Of a DNA stretch of 64,000 nt, positions 29,593-40,283 are shown piece by piece. This DNA comes from Streptomyces sp. NRRL F-2580. Lineage in GTDB: Bacteria > Actinomycetota > Actinomycetes > Streptomycetales > Streptomycetaceae. The stretch covers positions 372,001-436,000 of the forward strand of contig NZ_JOIR01000005.1 of assembly GCF_000720115.1 (NCBI RefSeq), given 5' to 3'. The translations under genes were made by a program, and so were the position numbers. The notes beneath the pieces are model-generated. The model ran no database searches and was not told the DNA's origin. It worked only from the letters and a program-made list of their open reading frames with translations. Numbering within the stretch: position 1 is the stretch's first letter; each line of letters starts with the position of its first letter.

Positions 29593-30915
29593 ATGCCGAC
29601 GGCCGAGGAAGACCGCGCCAGCCGACGGCTGGCCTGGTGCGTGGCGCACCTGCTGCGCCACGCACCGGACCACGTCGTCACCGACATGACCCGCCGGCTC
29701 GACGGGCCCGCCCTCAAGTACCTGTGCCGGGACGAATGGCTGGCGGCCTCGACCGTCACCCTGCTGCTGCGCCACGGCGGCGCGACCGACCGGACCTACA
29801 TCGCCCGCAACCCCCGCGTCGTCGGCCGGCCGCTGCCCGGCCTGCCCGGCCCCGCCCGCTACGCCCGCCGCCGGACCCCGCCGGAACTCCTGCCGGTGCT
29901 CCGCGCCGAGCTCGGCCGGGACCCCGGCGAGGAGCCGCTCACCGCGGCCGAACTGATCGGCCTGCTGCGCCGCCACGGCCGGCGCGGCCCCAGGGTCCCG
30001 CTGGACATCCTGGCGCTCCGCCACCGCCCCGATCCCGAACTGCTGCTCGCCGAGCACCTGCGCCGGCCGCTGCCCGCCGGCTCCGTCGAGGCCCTGCTGC
30101 TCGTCGAGGACCTGCCCCCGGAGACCGTGCGCGGGCTGCTCGCCACCACGGCGGCGGACGAGCGCTCCTGGCACCGGCCCGCCGTCCGCGCCGTGCGGAT
30201 GGGCCGCGTCACGCACGAGGAACTCGTCGCCCACGTGGCCCCCGCACGCCACACCCTGCTCCTCGGCCACCTCCCCGCCCTCCGCTCCCTGCGCTGGACC
30301 CTGCCCGAACAGGCCGGCATGCAGACGGCCGTGATGCGGGCCCTGCGCCCGCTGGGGGACGACCCGCGCCTGTGGGCGGAGCTGCTCAGGCACGCCCCCG
30401 GCCACCCGGGCCCGCTGCCCTCGCTCGTGGCCGCCGTGACCGACGGGACCCTGCCCGAGCCGGCCGCCGCGCGGGAGCCGGGCCCCGAGCTCATCCGGGC
30501 GGTGCGCCACCTGGCCCCGGCGGCCGCCGAGCCGCCCGGCGAGGTGGAGCGCGAGCTGGCCCTGGCCAGCCTCGCCGTCCCGATGGACAGCGTCGAGGAA
30601 GACATCCGCTGGGTGCGCGACTGCCTCGACCGCGGCCTGCTCACCGGCATCGACGTGATCCGGCACAAACTGCCGGCCTGCTGGGCCCTCGACGAGGACC
30701 ACTGGCTCGGCGAGGTGGACCACCCCGACCGGCACGACCACCCCGAGGCCGTCCTCGCCGCCCACGCCGAGGCCGACCGGCTGTTCGCCGCGGCCCTCGG
30801 CGAGGACCCGGACGCCTGGTGGCGCGTGGCCCGCACCCTCCCGGACTTCGCCGGAACCCTCCCGCACCTGCTGCTCCGCGTCACGGAAGGGGGCTCCGTG
30901 TCCGGCCGCTCCTGA
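29593..30915 (+). CDS. Hypothetical protein, leucine/arginine-rich helical
   Basis: I do not recognise this 440-residue protein. It has no signal peptide and no clear catalytic motif. It is rich in Leu, Arg, Pro and Ala in a pattern suggesting repeated helical hairpins (for example PELLLAEHLRRPLP and ALLLVEDLPPETVRGLLATT). Its codon use is typical for the window, so it is probably real. The ATG at 29593 has only a weak upstream purine stretch (GACGAGAACG). The preceding 91 bases include repeated GTAC words (TACGAAGATGAGTACGAGTA). It ends 20 bases before dxr and may be cotranscribed with it. Confidence 0.7.
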   Translation: MPTAEEDRASRRLAWCVAHLLRHAPDHVVTDMTRRLDGPALKYLCRDEWLAASTVTLLLRHGGATDRTYIARNPRVVGRPLPGLPGPARYARRRTPPELLPVLRAELGRDPGEEPLTAAELIGLLRRHGRRGPRVPLDILALRHRPDPELLLAEHLRRPLPAGSVEALLLVEDLPPETVRGLLATTAADERSWHRPAVRAVRMGRVTHEELVAHVAPARHTLLLGHLPALRSLRWTLPEQAGMQTAVMRALRPLGDDPRLWAELLRHAPGHPGPLPSLVAAVTDGTLPEPAAAREPGPELIRAVRHLAPAAAEPPGEVERELALASLAVPMDSVEEDIRWVRDCLDRGLLTGIDVIRHKLPACWALDEDHWLGEVDHPDRHDHPEAVLAAHAEADRLFAAALGEDPDAWWRVARTLPDFAGTLPHLLLRVTEGGSVSGRS

Positions 30916-30935
30916 CTTCCGGCAACAATGGGGGC

Positions 30936-32189
30936 ATGAGCGACCGCCCAGCCCCCCTCGCCGATCCGCACCTCCTCTTCGACCCCGCGGCCGGCCTCCG
31001 GGACATCGTCATCCTCGGGTCGACCGGGTCCATCGGCACCCAGGCCATCGACCTCGCCCTGCGCAACCCGGACCGGTTCCGGGTCACCGCACTGTCCGCC
31101 GCCGGCGGACGGGTCGGGCTGCTGGCCGAGCAGGCCCGGCTGCTGCGGGTCACGACGGTGGCCGTCGCCCGCGAGGACGTCGTACCGGCTCTGAAAGAGG
31201 CGCTGAGCGCCCAGTACGGTCCGTCCGAGCCCCTGCCCGAGATCCTGGCCGGACCGGACGCCGCGACCGAGCTCGCCGCCTCCGAGTGCCACACCGTCCT
31301 CAACGGCATCACCGGTTCCATCGGCCTGGCGCCGACCCTCGCCGCCCTGCGCGCGGGCCGCACCCTGGCCTTGGCCAACAAGGAGTCGCTGATCGTCGGC
31401 GGCCCGCTGGTCAAGGCCCTCGCGAAGCCCGGCCAGATCATCCCGGTGGACTCCGAGCACGCGGCGCTGTTCCAGGCGCTCGCCGCCGGCACCCGGGCCG
31501 ACGTGCGCAAGCTCGTGGTCACCGCCTCCGGCGGGCCCTTCCGCGGCCGCACCCGCGCCGAGCTGGCGAACGTCACCGTCAAGGACGCCCTCGCGCACCC
31601 CACCTGGGCCATGGGCCCGGTGATCACGGTCAACAGCGCCACCCTGGTCAACAAGGGGCTGGAGGTCATCGAGGCGCACCTGCTCTACGACATCCCCTTC
31701 GACCGCATCGAGGTCGTGGTCCATCCGCAGTCCTACGTGCACTCGATGGTGGAGTTCACGGACGGCTCCACGCTCGCCCAGGCGACCCCGCCGGACATGC
31801 GCGGCCCCATCGCGATCGGCCTCGGCTGGCCCCAGCGGATCCCGGACGCGGCCCCCGCCTTCGACTGGACCAAGGCCTCCACCTGGGAGTTCTTCCCCCT
31901 GGACACCGAGGCCTTCCCCGCCGTGGGCCTGGCCCGGCACGTGGGCACCCTCGGCGGCACCGCCCCCGCCGTGTTCAACGCGGCCAACGAGGAGTGCGTG
32001 GAGGCTTTCCTGGCCGGCCGGCTGCCGTTCACAGCAATCATGGATACCGTCTCTGCCGTGGTCGATGAGCACGGGACACCGGAGTCGGGAACTTCCCTGA
32101 CCGTCCAGGACGTCCTTGAAGCTGAGGCCTGGGCCAGGGCCCGGGCGCGGGAGATGGCGGCGCGGGCCGCCGTGGAGGCGCGCGCATGA
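30936..32189 (+). CDS. dxr: 1-deoxy-D-xylulose 5-phosphate reductoisomerase
   Basis: Second enzyme of the MEP isoprenoid pathway (DXP to MEP, NADPH and Mn/Mg dependent), cytoplasmic, 417 residues. The N-terminal NADPH motif is [10 protein letters not shown] (about 28-37). Substrate and metal segments follow: ALANKESLI, the PVDSEHAA region, [16 protein letters not shown] and NSATLVNKG. The ATG follows GGGGGC. It overlaps the next gene by four bases (ATGA), so Dxr and the membrane protease are coupled. The downstream ispG is a later step of the same pathway. Confidence 0.96.
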   Translation: MSDRPAPLADPHLLFDPAAGLRDIVILGSTGSIGTQAIDLALRNPDRFRVTALSAAGGRVGLLAEQARLLRVTTVAVAREDVVPALKEALSAQYGPSEPLPEILAGPDAATELAASECHTVLNGITGSIGLAPTLAALRAGRTLALANKESLIVGGPLVKALAKPGQIIPVDSEHAALFQALAAGTRADVRKLVVTASGGPFRGRTRAELANVTVKDALAHPTWAMGPVITVNSATLVNKGLEVIEAHLLYDIPFDRIEVVVHPQSYVHSMVEFTDGSTLAQATPPDMRGPIAIGLGWPQRIPDAAPAFDWTKASTWEFFPLDTEAFPAVGLARHVGTLGGTAPAVFNAANEECVEAFLAGRLPFTAIMDTVSAVVDEHGTPESGTSLTVQDVLEAEAWARARAREMAARAAVEARA

Positions 32190-33487
32190 CACTACTGATG
32201 ACGGTGCTCGGGGTCGTGGTCTTCGCGGTCGGCCTGCTGGTCTCCATCGCGTGGCACGAGCTGGGGCACCTGTCCACGGCCAAGCTCTTCGGCATCCGCG
32301 TGCCGCAGTACATGGTGGGCTTCGGCCCGACCGTCTGGTCGCGGCGCAAGGGCGAGACCGAGTACGGGATCAAGGCCATCCCCATGGGCGGCTACATCCG
32401 CATGATCGGGATGTTCCCGCCCGGCGAGGACGGCAAGGTCACCGCCCGCTCCACCTCACCGTTCCGGTCGATGATCGAGGACGCGCGCTCGGCCGCGTAC
32501 GAGGAGCTCCAGCCCGGGGACGAGAGCCGGCTCTTCTACACGCGCAAGCCGTGGAGGCGCGTGATCGTGATGTTCGCCGGCCCCTTCATGAACCTGGTCC
32601 TGGCCGTGGCGATCTTCCTCACCACGCTGATGACCTTCGGGCTGAACACCCAGACCACCTCGGTCGCCACCGTCTCGGACTGCGTCATCCAGCAGAGCGA
32701 GAAGCGCGACAAGTGCGCCCCCGGCGACCCGGCCGCCCCCGCCAAGGCGGCGGGCCTGAAGGCGGGCGACAAGATCGTCGCCTTCAACGGCCGCGCGGTC
32801 CGGGACTGGTCCGCCCTGCAGAAGGACATCCGCGCCACCGTCGGCCCCGCCACCATCACGGTGGAGCGGGCCGGGGAGCGCGTGGACCTCACGGCGAACC
32901 TGATCGAGAACAAGGTCGCCAAGACCGACGGCAGCGGACGGTACGTCAAGGACGAGTACGTCACCGCCGGCTTCCTCGGCTTCGCCCCCGCCTCCGGCTA
33001 CGTCCCGCAGTCCTTCGGCCAGTCCGTCGACCGCATGGGCGAGATGATGGAAGCCGGCGTGCAGTCGCTGGTCCAGCTGCCGTCCAAGGTCCCGGACCTG
33101 TGGAACGCGGCCTTCAACGGCGCCGAGCGCAAGCAGGACAGCCCGATGGGCGTCGTCGGCGCGGCGCGGGTGAGCGGTGAGATCTTCACCCTCGACATCC
33201 CCGCCCAGCACCAGCTGGTGTTCTTCCTCAACCTGCTGGCCGGCTTCAACCTCTCGCTGTTCCTCTTCAACATGCTGCCGCTGCTCCCGCTCGACGGCGG
33301 GCACATCGCCGGCGCCCTGTGGGAGTCGGTCCGGCGCAATGTCGCGCGGGTCTTCCGGCGCCCCGACCCCGGCCCCTTCGACGTGGCGAAGCTGATGCCC
33401 GTCGCGTACGTGGTCGCCGGTCTGTTCATCTGCTTCACCCTGCTGGTGATGGTCGCGGACGTGGTGAACCCCATCAAGATCACCTAG
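32186..33487 (+). CDS. rseP: RseP/site-2-type intramembrane zinc metalloprotease
   Basis: Membrane protease of 433 residues that cleaves transmembrane substrates such as anti-sigma factors. The zinc motif HELGH is at residues 24-28 in the first membrane helix. A PDZ domain lies at about 150-250, and the third metal ligand is in [13 protein letters not shown] near residue 370. Further helices lie near 128-150 and at the C-terminus. The dxr-rseP-ispG arrangement is common in actinobacteria. The gene is followed by a perfect 13-bp hairpin, so ispG probably has its own promoter. Confidence 0.93.
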   Translation: MTLLMTVLGVVVFAVGLLVSIAWHELGHLSTAKLFGIRVPQYMVGFGPTVWSRRKGETEYGIKAIPMGGYIRMIGMFPPGEDGKVTARSTSPFRSMIEDARSAAYEELQPGDESRLFYTRKPWRRVIVMFAGPFMNLVLAVAIFLTTLMTFGLNTQTTSVATVSDCVIQQSEKRDKCAPGDPAAPAKAAGLKAGDKIVAFNGRAVRDWSALQKDIRATVGPATITVERAGERVDLTANLIENKVAKTDGSGRYVKDEYVTAGFLGFAPASGYVPQSFGQSVDRMGEMMEAGVQSLVQLPSKVPDLWNAAFNGAERKQDSPMGVVGAARVSGEIFTLDIPAQHQLVFFLNLLAGFNLSLFLFNMLPLLPLDGGHIAGALWESVRRNVARVFRRPDPGPFDVAKLMPVAYVVAGLFICFTLLVMVADVVNPIKIT

Positions 33488-33515
33488 TCGGCGCGGGGTC
33501 CCACCCCGCGTCCAC

Positions 33516-33546
33516 GGGAGCCGGGCACACATCGTGCCCGGCTCCC
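33516..33546 (+). terminator. Hairpin terminator after rseP
   Basis: A perfect 13-base inverted repeat, GGGAGCCGGGCAC (33516-33528) and GTGCCCGGCTCCC (33534-33546), with a five-base loop and no T run, the form usual in Streptomyces. It isolates ispG (start 33665) from the dxr-rseP transcript. Confidence 0.75.
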
Positions 33547-33664
33547 TACGTTCGGGTGGCTCACCCCCCTCGGATGCACGAGGCGCCCCGGGCTTGGCGT
33601 AATCTCGAAGCCTGGAGCCCGCCGAATTCGGGACCTTGATCCACACCTTGGGGTTGCACAGCAG

Positions 33665-34822
<1,158 letters not shown>

Positions 34823-34871
34823 GTCCTCAGGGCTCGGCTCGCTCGCACGCCCAAGCTCGATCAGTGGCCCT

Positions 34872-34918
34872 GGCCCTGGCCCCGTCCCCGCAGTTCGCGG
34901 GCGGGGCCGGGGCCTTTT
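34872..34918 (+). terminator. Rho-independent terminator after ispG
   Basis: GGCCCTGGCCCCGTCCCCGC pairs with GCGGGCGGGGCCGGGGCC, and the stem is followed directly by TTTT (34915-34918). It ends the ispG transcript before the acetyltransferase gene. Confidence 0.85.
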
Positions 34919-34995
34919 CGTGACCTGCGACGCGGCGTCGCCAGGCATCGCCGGGTACAGTGCGGAGATCAGCAGACTTGCATGGTGAGGCCCCA

Positions 34996-35841
34996 GTGTT
35001 GACGCAGACCACCACCCGGGTCCTTGACCCCAGTGATCTCGACGCCGCGCTCGACATCCTCGGACGCGAGCCGGTCGAGAACGCCTTCGTCACCTCCCGG
35101 GTCCAGGTCGCCGGACTCGACCCCTGGCGCCTGGGCGGCGAGATGTGGGGCTGGTACGCCGACGGCGAGCTCCGCTCGCTCTGCTACGCCGGCGCCAACC
35201 TGGTCCCCGTCTGCGCCGAGCCCGACGCCGTCCGCGCCTTCGCCGACCGCGCCCGCCGCACCGGCCGCCGCTGCTCCTCCATCGTCGGCCCCGCCGAGGC
35301 CACCCGGCTGCTGTGGCAGCTCCTGGAGCCCAGCTGGGGACCGGCCCGCGAGGTCCGCTCCCACCAGCCGCTCATGGTCATCGAGCACCCGTCCACCACG
35401 GTCGAGGCCGACCCGCGGGTCCGCCGGATCCGCAAGGACGAAATTGACCTGATCATGCCCGCCTGCGTGGCCATGTTCACCGAGGAGGTCGGCATCTCGC
35501 CGATGGCCGGGGACGGCGGGCTGCTCTACCAGGCCCGTGTCGCCGAGCTCGTCGCCGGAGGCCGCTCCTTCGCGCACATCGACGACGGCAAGGTCGTCTT
35601 CAAGGCGGAGATCGGCGCCGCCACCGCGCGTGCCTGCCAGATCCAGGGCGTGTGGGTGGCCCCCGAGTTCCGCGGCCGCGGGCACTCGGAGACCGGGATG
35701 GCCGCCGTCGTCGCGTACGCGCTGCGGGACGTCGCTCCCGTGGTCAGCCTCTACGTGAACGACTTCAACACCGCCGCGCGAGCCGCCTACCGCCGGGTCG
35801 GCTTCCGCGAGGTCGGCGCGTTCATGAGCGTGCTGTTCTGA
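34996..35841 (+). CDS. GNAT-family N-acetyltransferase with DUF4081-type N-terminal half
   Basis: 281 residues. The C-terminal half is a GNAT fold with the acetyl-CoA pyrophosphate loop VWVAPEFRGRGHSETGM near residues 215-231, and LYVNDFNTAARAAYRRVGF near 255. The N-terminal half is the DUF4081-type domain usual in actinobacterial homologues. The acceptor is unknown. The GTG at 34996 is chosen over one at 34960 because GGTGAGG lies five bases upstream. The gene stands alone between two terminators. Confidence 0.85.
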   Translation: MLTQTTTRVLDPSDLDAALDILGREPVENAFVTSRVQVAGLDPWRLGGEMWGWYADGELRSLCYAGANLVPVCAEPDAVRAFADRARRTGRRCSSIVGPAEATRLLWQLLEPSWGPAREVRSHQPLMVIEHPSTTVEADPRVRRIRKDEIDLIMPACVAMFTEEVGISPMAGDGGLLYQARVAELVAGGRSFAHIDDGKVVFKAEIGAATARACQIQGVWVAPEFRGRGHSETGMAAVVAYALRDVAPVVSLYVNDFNTAARAAYRRVGFREVGAFMSVLF

Positions 35842-35845
35842 GCGT

Positions 35846-35894
35846 GCCTTTTCGATCGGGGCCACCGGTTCCCCACCGCCCCGATCGAAAAGGC
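35846..35894. terminator. Perfect 16-bp inverted repeat terminator
   Basis: GCCTTTTCGATCGGGG (35846-35861) and CCCCGATCGAAAAGGC (35879-35894) form a perfect stem just after the acetyltransferase stop. The T-rich arm is on the 5' side, so it is only a weak intrinsic terminator in the plus direction and may act as an end-protecting hairpin. Confidence 0.75.
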
Positions 35895-35954
35895 CGCCCC
35901 CGGACCCCGCCGATGGCATTCCGGCACGCCCCTACCGCGAAGTAAGGTCGCCGC

Positions 35955-36497
35955 ATGCTGCCTTCCGGACTCCGCATCGGCCCCCTCGACCTCGCCGCCC
36001 GCGTGGACGAGGCCCTGCGCGTGCAGGCCGTCGCCTTCGGCCTCAGCGAGGAGGAGGTGGGCATCCGGCGCTACATCGTCCAGCGCCACATGACCTGCCG
36101 CGGCGCCCGCGCCCTCGGGGCGTTCGCCGAGGACGGGGCCCTCACCGGGTTCGTCTACGGGATGCCGAACGACCGGACCCACTGGTGGTCCACGATCGTC
36201 GAGCCCTACCTGCGGGCCGGCGGACACGAGGGCTGGCTCGACGACTCCTTCGTGATCACCGAACTGCACGTCCACCCCGGCTTCCAGGGCCACGGAGTGG
36301 GCCGCGAGCTGATCACCCGGATCACCGACGGCGCCGCCGAGCCCCGCTCGATCCTCTCCGCCGTCGACACCGAGAGCCCCGCCCGCGGGCTCTACCGGGC
36401 CCTCGGCTACACCGACCTCGCCCGCCAGGTCCACTTCCCGAGCGCGAGCCTCCCGTACGCCGTCATGGGCGCCACACTGCCGCTGAGCAGGCACTGA
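35955..36497 (+). CDS. GNAT-family N-acetyltransferase
   Basis: Single-domain acetyltransferase of 180 residues. The CoA-binding segment is LHVHPGFQGHGVGRELI near residues 103-119, followed by the C-terminal ARGLYRALGY strand-helix. Substrate unknown. The ATG has no strong ribosome-binding site (GGTCGCCGC precedes it). It is followed by a hairpin that lies immediately in front of proS. Confidence 0.82.
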   Translation: MLPSGLRIGPLDLAARVDEALRVQAVAFGLSEEEVGIRRYIVQRHMTCRGARALGAFAEDGALTGFVYGMPNDRTHWWSTIVEPYLRAGGHEGWLDDSFVITELHVHPGFQGHGVGRELITRITDGAAEPRSILSAVDTESPARGLYRALGYTDLARQVHFPSASLPYAVMGATLPLSRH

Positions 36498-36502
36498 ATT
36501 GA

Positions 36503-36530
36503 TTACCGGGGCCCCCGCGGGCCCCGGTAA
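36503..36530 (+). terminator. Hairpin between the acetyltransferase gene and proS
   Basis: A perfect 12-bp stem, TTACCGGGGCCC (36503-36514) and GGGCCCCGGTAA (36519-36530), with a four-base loop. It sits just five bases after the upstream stop and nine bases before the proS ATG. It could terminate the upstream message or, if transcribed with proS, control its translation. Confidence 0.7.
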
Positions 36531-36539
36531 CCTCCCGGC

Positions 36540-38237
36540 ATGTCTACGCAACACGTGCAGCGCATGTCCCGCCTCATGGCCAAGACCCTCCGCGAGGACC
36601 CGGCCGACGCCGAAACCCTCAGCCACCGGCTCCTGGTCCGCGCCGGCTACGTCCGGCGCAGCTCGGCCGGAGTGTGGACGTGGCTGCCGCTCGGCAAGCG
36701 GGTCCTCGACAACGTCTCGCGCATCGTCCGCGAGGAGATGGACGCCATCGGCGCCCAGGAGGTGCTGCTGCCGGCGCTGCTGCCGAAAGAGCCGTACGAG
36801 GTCAGCGGGCGCTGGTCGGAGTACGGGGACCTGCTCTTCCGCCTCAAGGACCGCAAGGGCGCCGACTACCTCCTCGGCCCCACCCACGAGGAGATCTTCA
36901 CCCTGGTCGTCAAGGACCAGTGCACCTCGTACAAGGACCTGCCGGTCATGCTGTACCAGATCCAGACCAAGTACCGGGACGAGGCGCGGCCCCGGTCCGG
37001 CGTGCTGCGCGGGCGCGAGTTCCAGATGAAGGACTCGTACTCCTTCGACGTGTCCGACGAGGGGCTGGAGGAGTCCTACCGGCTCCACCGCGAGGCGTAC
37101 GTCCGCATCTTCGAGCGGCTCGGCCTCGACCACCGGATCGTGTCGGCGGTGTCGGGCGCGATGGGCGGCTCGGCCTCGGAGGAGTTCCTGGCCCCGGCCG
37201 GGGCCGGCGAGGACACCTTCGTGGACTGCCCGTCCTGCGACTACGCGGCGAACACCGAGGCCGTGACCTTCGCCCTGACCCCCGTGGCCGCGGAGCACCC
37301 GCTGCCGGAGGAGGTGGACACCCCGGACACCCCGACCATCGAGACCCTCGCGGCGCACCTGGGCGTCCCCGCCTCGGCGACCCTGAAGAACCTCCTCGTG
37401 AAGGTGGACGGCGAGATCGTGGCCGTGGGCGTGCCGGGCGACCGCGAGGTGGACCTCGGCAAGCTGGGCGAGCACCTGGCCCCGGCGGTGGTCGAACTGG
37501 TCACGGCCGAGGACTTCACGGACCGGCCCGACCTCGTGCGCGGCTACGTGGGCCCGCAGGGCCTGGACAAGGTCCGCTACCTGGCCGACCCGCGGGTCGC
37601 GCCCGGCACGGCCTGGGTGACCGGGGCCAACCGGGCGGACACGCACGTGCGCAACGTCGTCTGCGGCCGCGACTTCGAGGTGGACCAGTACCTCGACGTG
37701 GTGGTCGTCGAGCCCGGCGACCCCTGCCCGAACTGCGGCGCCGGACTGCGCCTGGACCGGGCCATCGAGATCGGCCACATCTTCCAGCTGGGCCGCAAGT
37801 ACGCCGACGCCTTCGGCCTCGACGTCCTCGGCAAGGAGGGCAAGCCGGTCCGCGTCACCATGGGCTCCTACGGCATCGGCGTCTCGCGGGCGGTGGCCGC
37901 GCTCGCCGAGCAGACGGCGGACGAGCGGGGGCTGTGCTGGCCGGCGGCGGTGGCGCCGGCCGACGTCCACGTGGTGGCCGCGGGCAAGGCCGTGCCGCTG
38001 GCGCTGGCGGAGGAGGCGGCGACCGCCCTGGCCGGCTCCGGCCTGCGGGTCCTGCTGGACGACCGGCCCGGGCTGTCGCCGGGCGTGAAGCTCACGGACG
38101 CGGAGCTGATCGGCGTACCGTGGATCCTCGTGGCGGGCCGACGCTCCGCGGAGTCGGTGGTCGAGCTCCAGGACCGCGCGTCCGGCACCCGCGAGGAACT
38201 CCCCCTGGCCGAAGCCCTGTCCCGCCTGACGCGCTGA
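36540..38237 (+). CDS. proS: Prolyl-tRNA synthetase (bacterial type)
   Basis: Class II aminoacyl-tRNA synthetase of 565 residues that charges tRNA-Pro. Motif 1 lies in [17 protein letters not shown] sequence near residues 60-75. Motif 2 is [18 protein letters not shown] near 143-160. The YbaK-like INS editing domain (about 230-390) hydrolyses mischarged Ala-tRNA. Motif 3 GSYGIGVSR is near 440, followed by the anticodon domain. No Shine-Dalgarno sequence precedes the ATG; the nine bases between the hairpin and the start read CCTCCCGGC. Initiation may therefore be leaderless or hairpin-dependent. Confidence 0.96.
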   Translation: MSTQHVQRMSRLMAKTLREDPADAETLSHRLLVRAGYVRRSSAGVWTWLPLGKRVLDNVSRIVREEMDAIGAQEVLLPALLPKEPYEVSGRWSEYGDLLFRLKDRKGADYLLGPTHEEIFTLVVKDQCTSYKDLPVMLYQIQTKYRDEARPRSGVLRGREFQMKDSYSFDVSDEGLEESYRLHREAYVRIFERLGLDHRIVSAVSGAMGGSASEEFLAPAGAGEDTFVDCPSCDYAANTEAVTFALTPVAAEHPLPEEVDTPDTPTIETLAAHLGVPASATLKNLLVKVDGEIVAVGVPGDREVDLGKLGEHLAPAVVELVTAEDFTDRPDLVRGYVGPQGLDKVRYLADPRVAPGTAWVTGANRADTHVRNVVCGRDFEVDQYLDVVVVEPGDPCPNCGAGLRLDRAIEIGHIFQLGRKYADAFGLDVLGKEGKPVRVTMGSYGIGVSRAVAALAEQTADERGLCWPAAVAPADVHVVAAGKAVPLALAEEAATALAGSGLRVLLDDRPGLSPGVKLTDAELIGVPWILVAGRRSAESVVELQDRASGTREELPLAEALSRLTR

Positions 38238-38275
38238 CCGCGCGGACGCCGGCGAAGCCGAAGGACCGGGTCGCC

Positions 38276-38309
38276 GCCCCGCACCCCGGGCCTCAAACGC
38301 CGGCGGGGC
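38276..38309. repeat. Streptomyces-type palindromic intergenic repeat
   Basis: GCCCCGC (38276-38282) and GCGGGGC (38303-38309) flank GGCCTCAAACGCCGG. From memory, the CTCAAACGCCGGCGGGGCTG word recurs in many Streptomyces intergenic regions. The word AAGGACCGGGTC also occurs on both sides (about 38260 and 38324). It lies between the convergent proS and SPFH genes and may end both transcripts. Confidence 0.5.
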
Positions 38310-38374
38310 TGAAAGATCGCCTCAAGGACCGGGTCCGGGCGGAGCCCTGGGGGCACAGGAGGCCCGCGCGGCGG

Positions 38375-39322
38375 CTAGTCGCGCGGCCCGTCAGGCTCAT
38401 GCTCCGGCGACGGCGCGTCCAGCATCAGGCCGGGCTCCGAGCCGTCGAGCGCGGCCGACGCCCGGGCGTCGGCCGCCGCGTCGGCGACCTCGGCCGGCCC
38501 GGGGCCTTCGGAAGCCGGGCCGGCCGGGGCCGGTTCTTCGGGCGCGGCCGTCGCCGGAGGCGAAGGGGCCGCGCGTTCCAGGAACCGCAGCAGTTCCACC
38601 GGAAACGGCAGCACCAGCGTCGAGTTCTTCTCGGCGGCGACCGCGACGACCGTCTGCAGCAGCCGCAGCTGCAGCGCCGCCGGCTGCTCCGACATGACCT
38701 CCGCCGCCTCGGCCAGCTTGTGCGAGGCCTGCAGCTCCGCGTCCGCGTTGATCACGCGCGCCCGCCGCTCACGGTCCGCCTCCGCCTGCCGGGCCATCGA
38801 CCGCTTCATCGTCTCCGGCAGGGAGACGTCCTTGATCTCGACCCGGTCGATCTGCACGCCCCAGCCCACCGCCGGGCTGTCGATCATCAGCTCCAGACCC
38901 TGGTTCAGCATCTCCCGGTTGGACAGCAGATCGTCCAGGTCGGACTTTCCGATGATCGACCTGAGCGAGGTCTGCGCCATCTGCGAGACCGCGAACCGGT
39001 AGTCCTCCACCGCCACGATCGCGCTCGCCGGGTCGACGACCTTGAAGTACACGACCGCGTCCACCCGCACGGTGACGTTGTCCCGGGTGATGCCCTCCTG
39101 CGCGGGCACCGGCAACGTCACGATCTGCATGTTCACCTTGTGGAGCCGGTCGATGACCGGAACGACCATCGCGAAGCCGGGCGGCCGTATCTGCTCGCGC
39201 AGTCTGCCGAAGCGGAAGACCAAGCCCCGCTCGTACTGCTTCACCACCCGGGCCGCGGCGCCCACGTAGATCCCGACGCCCACACCCGCGGCGATCGCCG
39301 CTGTCAGCAGTTCTTCGACCAT
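38375..39322 (-). CDS. SPFH/stomatin-like membrane protein (slipin)
   Basis: Membrane scaffold protein of 315 residues. It has an N-terminal hydrophobic anchor (about 5-25), then a Band-7/SPFH domain (about 25-200: YERGLVFRFGR, PPGFAMVVPVIDR and AVYF-type strands). A helical SMARQAEADRERRARVINA coiled region follows. The final 65 residues are alanine/proline/acid-rich and disordered. Slipins organise membrane microdomains and often pair with an NfeD protease partner, but none is encoded next door. Confidence 0.9.
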   Translation of the reverse strand: MVEELLTAAIAAGVGVGIYVGAAARVVKQYERGLVFRFGRLREQIRPPGFAMVVPVIDRLHKVNMQIVTLPVPAQEGITRDNVTVRVDAVVYFKVVDPASAIVAVEDYRFAVSQMAQTSLRSIIGKSDLDDLLSNREMLNQGLELMIDSPAVGWGVQIDRVEIKDVSLPETMKRSMARQAEADRERRARVINADAELQASHKLAEAAEVMSEQPAALQLRLLQTVVAVAAEKNSTLVLPFPVELLRFLERAAPSPPATAAPEEPAPAGPASEGPGPAEVADAAADARASAALDGSEPGLMLDAPSPEHEPDGPRD

Positions 39323-39364
39323 GACGGCCCCCTGCCGGACGTACCTTCCTACCTACGGTATGCC

Positions 39365-40267
39365 CTACAGCCAGGCCGCGAACTCCAGCAGCAGCTCCGC
39401 GTCGCGGCGCCGTCCGGCGGCCAGGGCCCGGTTGCCCGACTCCACGGCCCGGAAGAGCGTCCAGCCCCGCAGCCGGTCCCGGTCCACCTCCAGGGCGTCG
39501 GCCAGCTTGTTCACCCGGCGCCGGGCGCCCGCCGCCCCCGCCGACGAGGCCACTTGGTCCTCCAGCCGGTCCCGGACCAGCCGTGCCAGGTCGTACGCCC
39601 GCTCGCCGACCAGCGGGTCGGGTCCCACCGTCAGCCACGGCGCCCGCTCGCCCGCGAGGACCTTGCCCTGCCGGAAGTTGCCGTGCAGCAGCAGTTCCTC
39701 CAGCGGGGCCGCGACCAGTTCCTCACGCATCGCCAGGGCCGTGTCGGCCAGGGCCCGGACCTCCGCCGGGGCCACCCGCAGCGCCGCCGCCTGCTGCCCG
39801 GTGCGCTCCGCCACCGTCTCCCAGACGTGCCCGGCCGGCGGGGCCACCCACAGCCTGCGCAGGGTGCCGCTGGCCTCCAGCAGCGCCTTCGCCTCCGGCA
39901 GCGACCGCAGCGACACCTCCGGGTGCAGCCGCTCCAGCAGCAGCGCCCCGTCGTCCTCGTGATGCCGGGTGTCGAGGATCCGTACGGCGCCGAAACCGCC
40001 CCAGTGGGCCAGCGCGGCCAGTTCCCGGTCGGGCCGGGCGTGCGGCGGCGCCAGCTTCAGCGCGGCCGGGGTCCCGTCCGCGTACGTGACGAGGACCACC
40101 AGGCTGCTGCGGCCGCCGGGCGCCTGGACCCGCTGGGCGCGTACCCCGCGCCGGGACAGCGCGGCCTCGGTGAGTCGGGGCAACTGCCCCAGCCAGTCCT
40201 CGTCCTGCGCCGTTTCCGGCATCTCGCCGAGCGCCCGTACAAGCCGCTGCGGCGGTTCGAAAGCCAT
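39365..40267 (-). CDS. Aminoglycoside-phosphotransferase-fold protein, kinase residues degenerate
   Basis: 300-residue protein of the APH/choline-kinase fold. The lysine-bearing ALKL strand is near residue 72. The catalytic-loop equivalent reads LLHGNFRQGKVL instead of HGDxxxxN, so the catalytic Asp is Asn and the metal-binding Asn is Lys. The DFG-equivalent reads VGPDP where IDPxP is usual. It therefore probably lacks phosphotransfer activity and may bind a ligand or be a pseudokinase. VGERAYDLARLVRD matches the family's following helix. No resistance phenotype should be inferred. Confidence 0.78.
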   Translation of the reverse strand: MAFEPPQRLVRALGEMPETAQDEDWLGQLPRLTEAALSRRGVRAQRVQAPGGRSSLVVLVTYADGTPAALKLAPPHARPDRELAALAHWGGFGAVRILDTRHHEDDGALLLERLHPEVSLRSLPEAKALLEASGTLRRLWVAPPAGHVWETVAERTGQQAAALRVAPAEVRALADTALAMREELVAAPLEELLLHGNFRQGKVLAGERAPWLTVGPDPLVGERAYDLARLVRDRLEDQVASSAGAAGARRRVNKLADALEVDRDRLRGWTLFRAVESGNRALAAGRRRDAELLLEFAAWL

Positions 40268-40283
40268 GCGTGCGTGGTCCCTT

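Noticed and set aside
39365..40267. Call as an active aminoglycoside resistance kinase
   Set aside because: Catalytic Asp and metal ligands are substituted, so the name would overstate the evidence.
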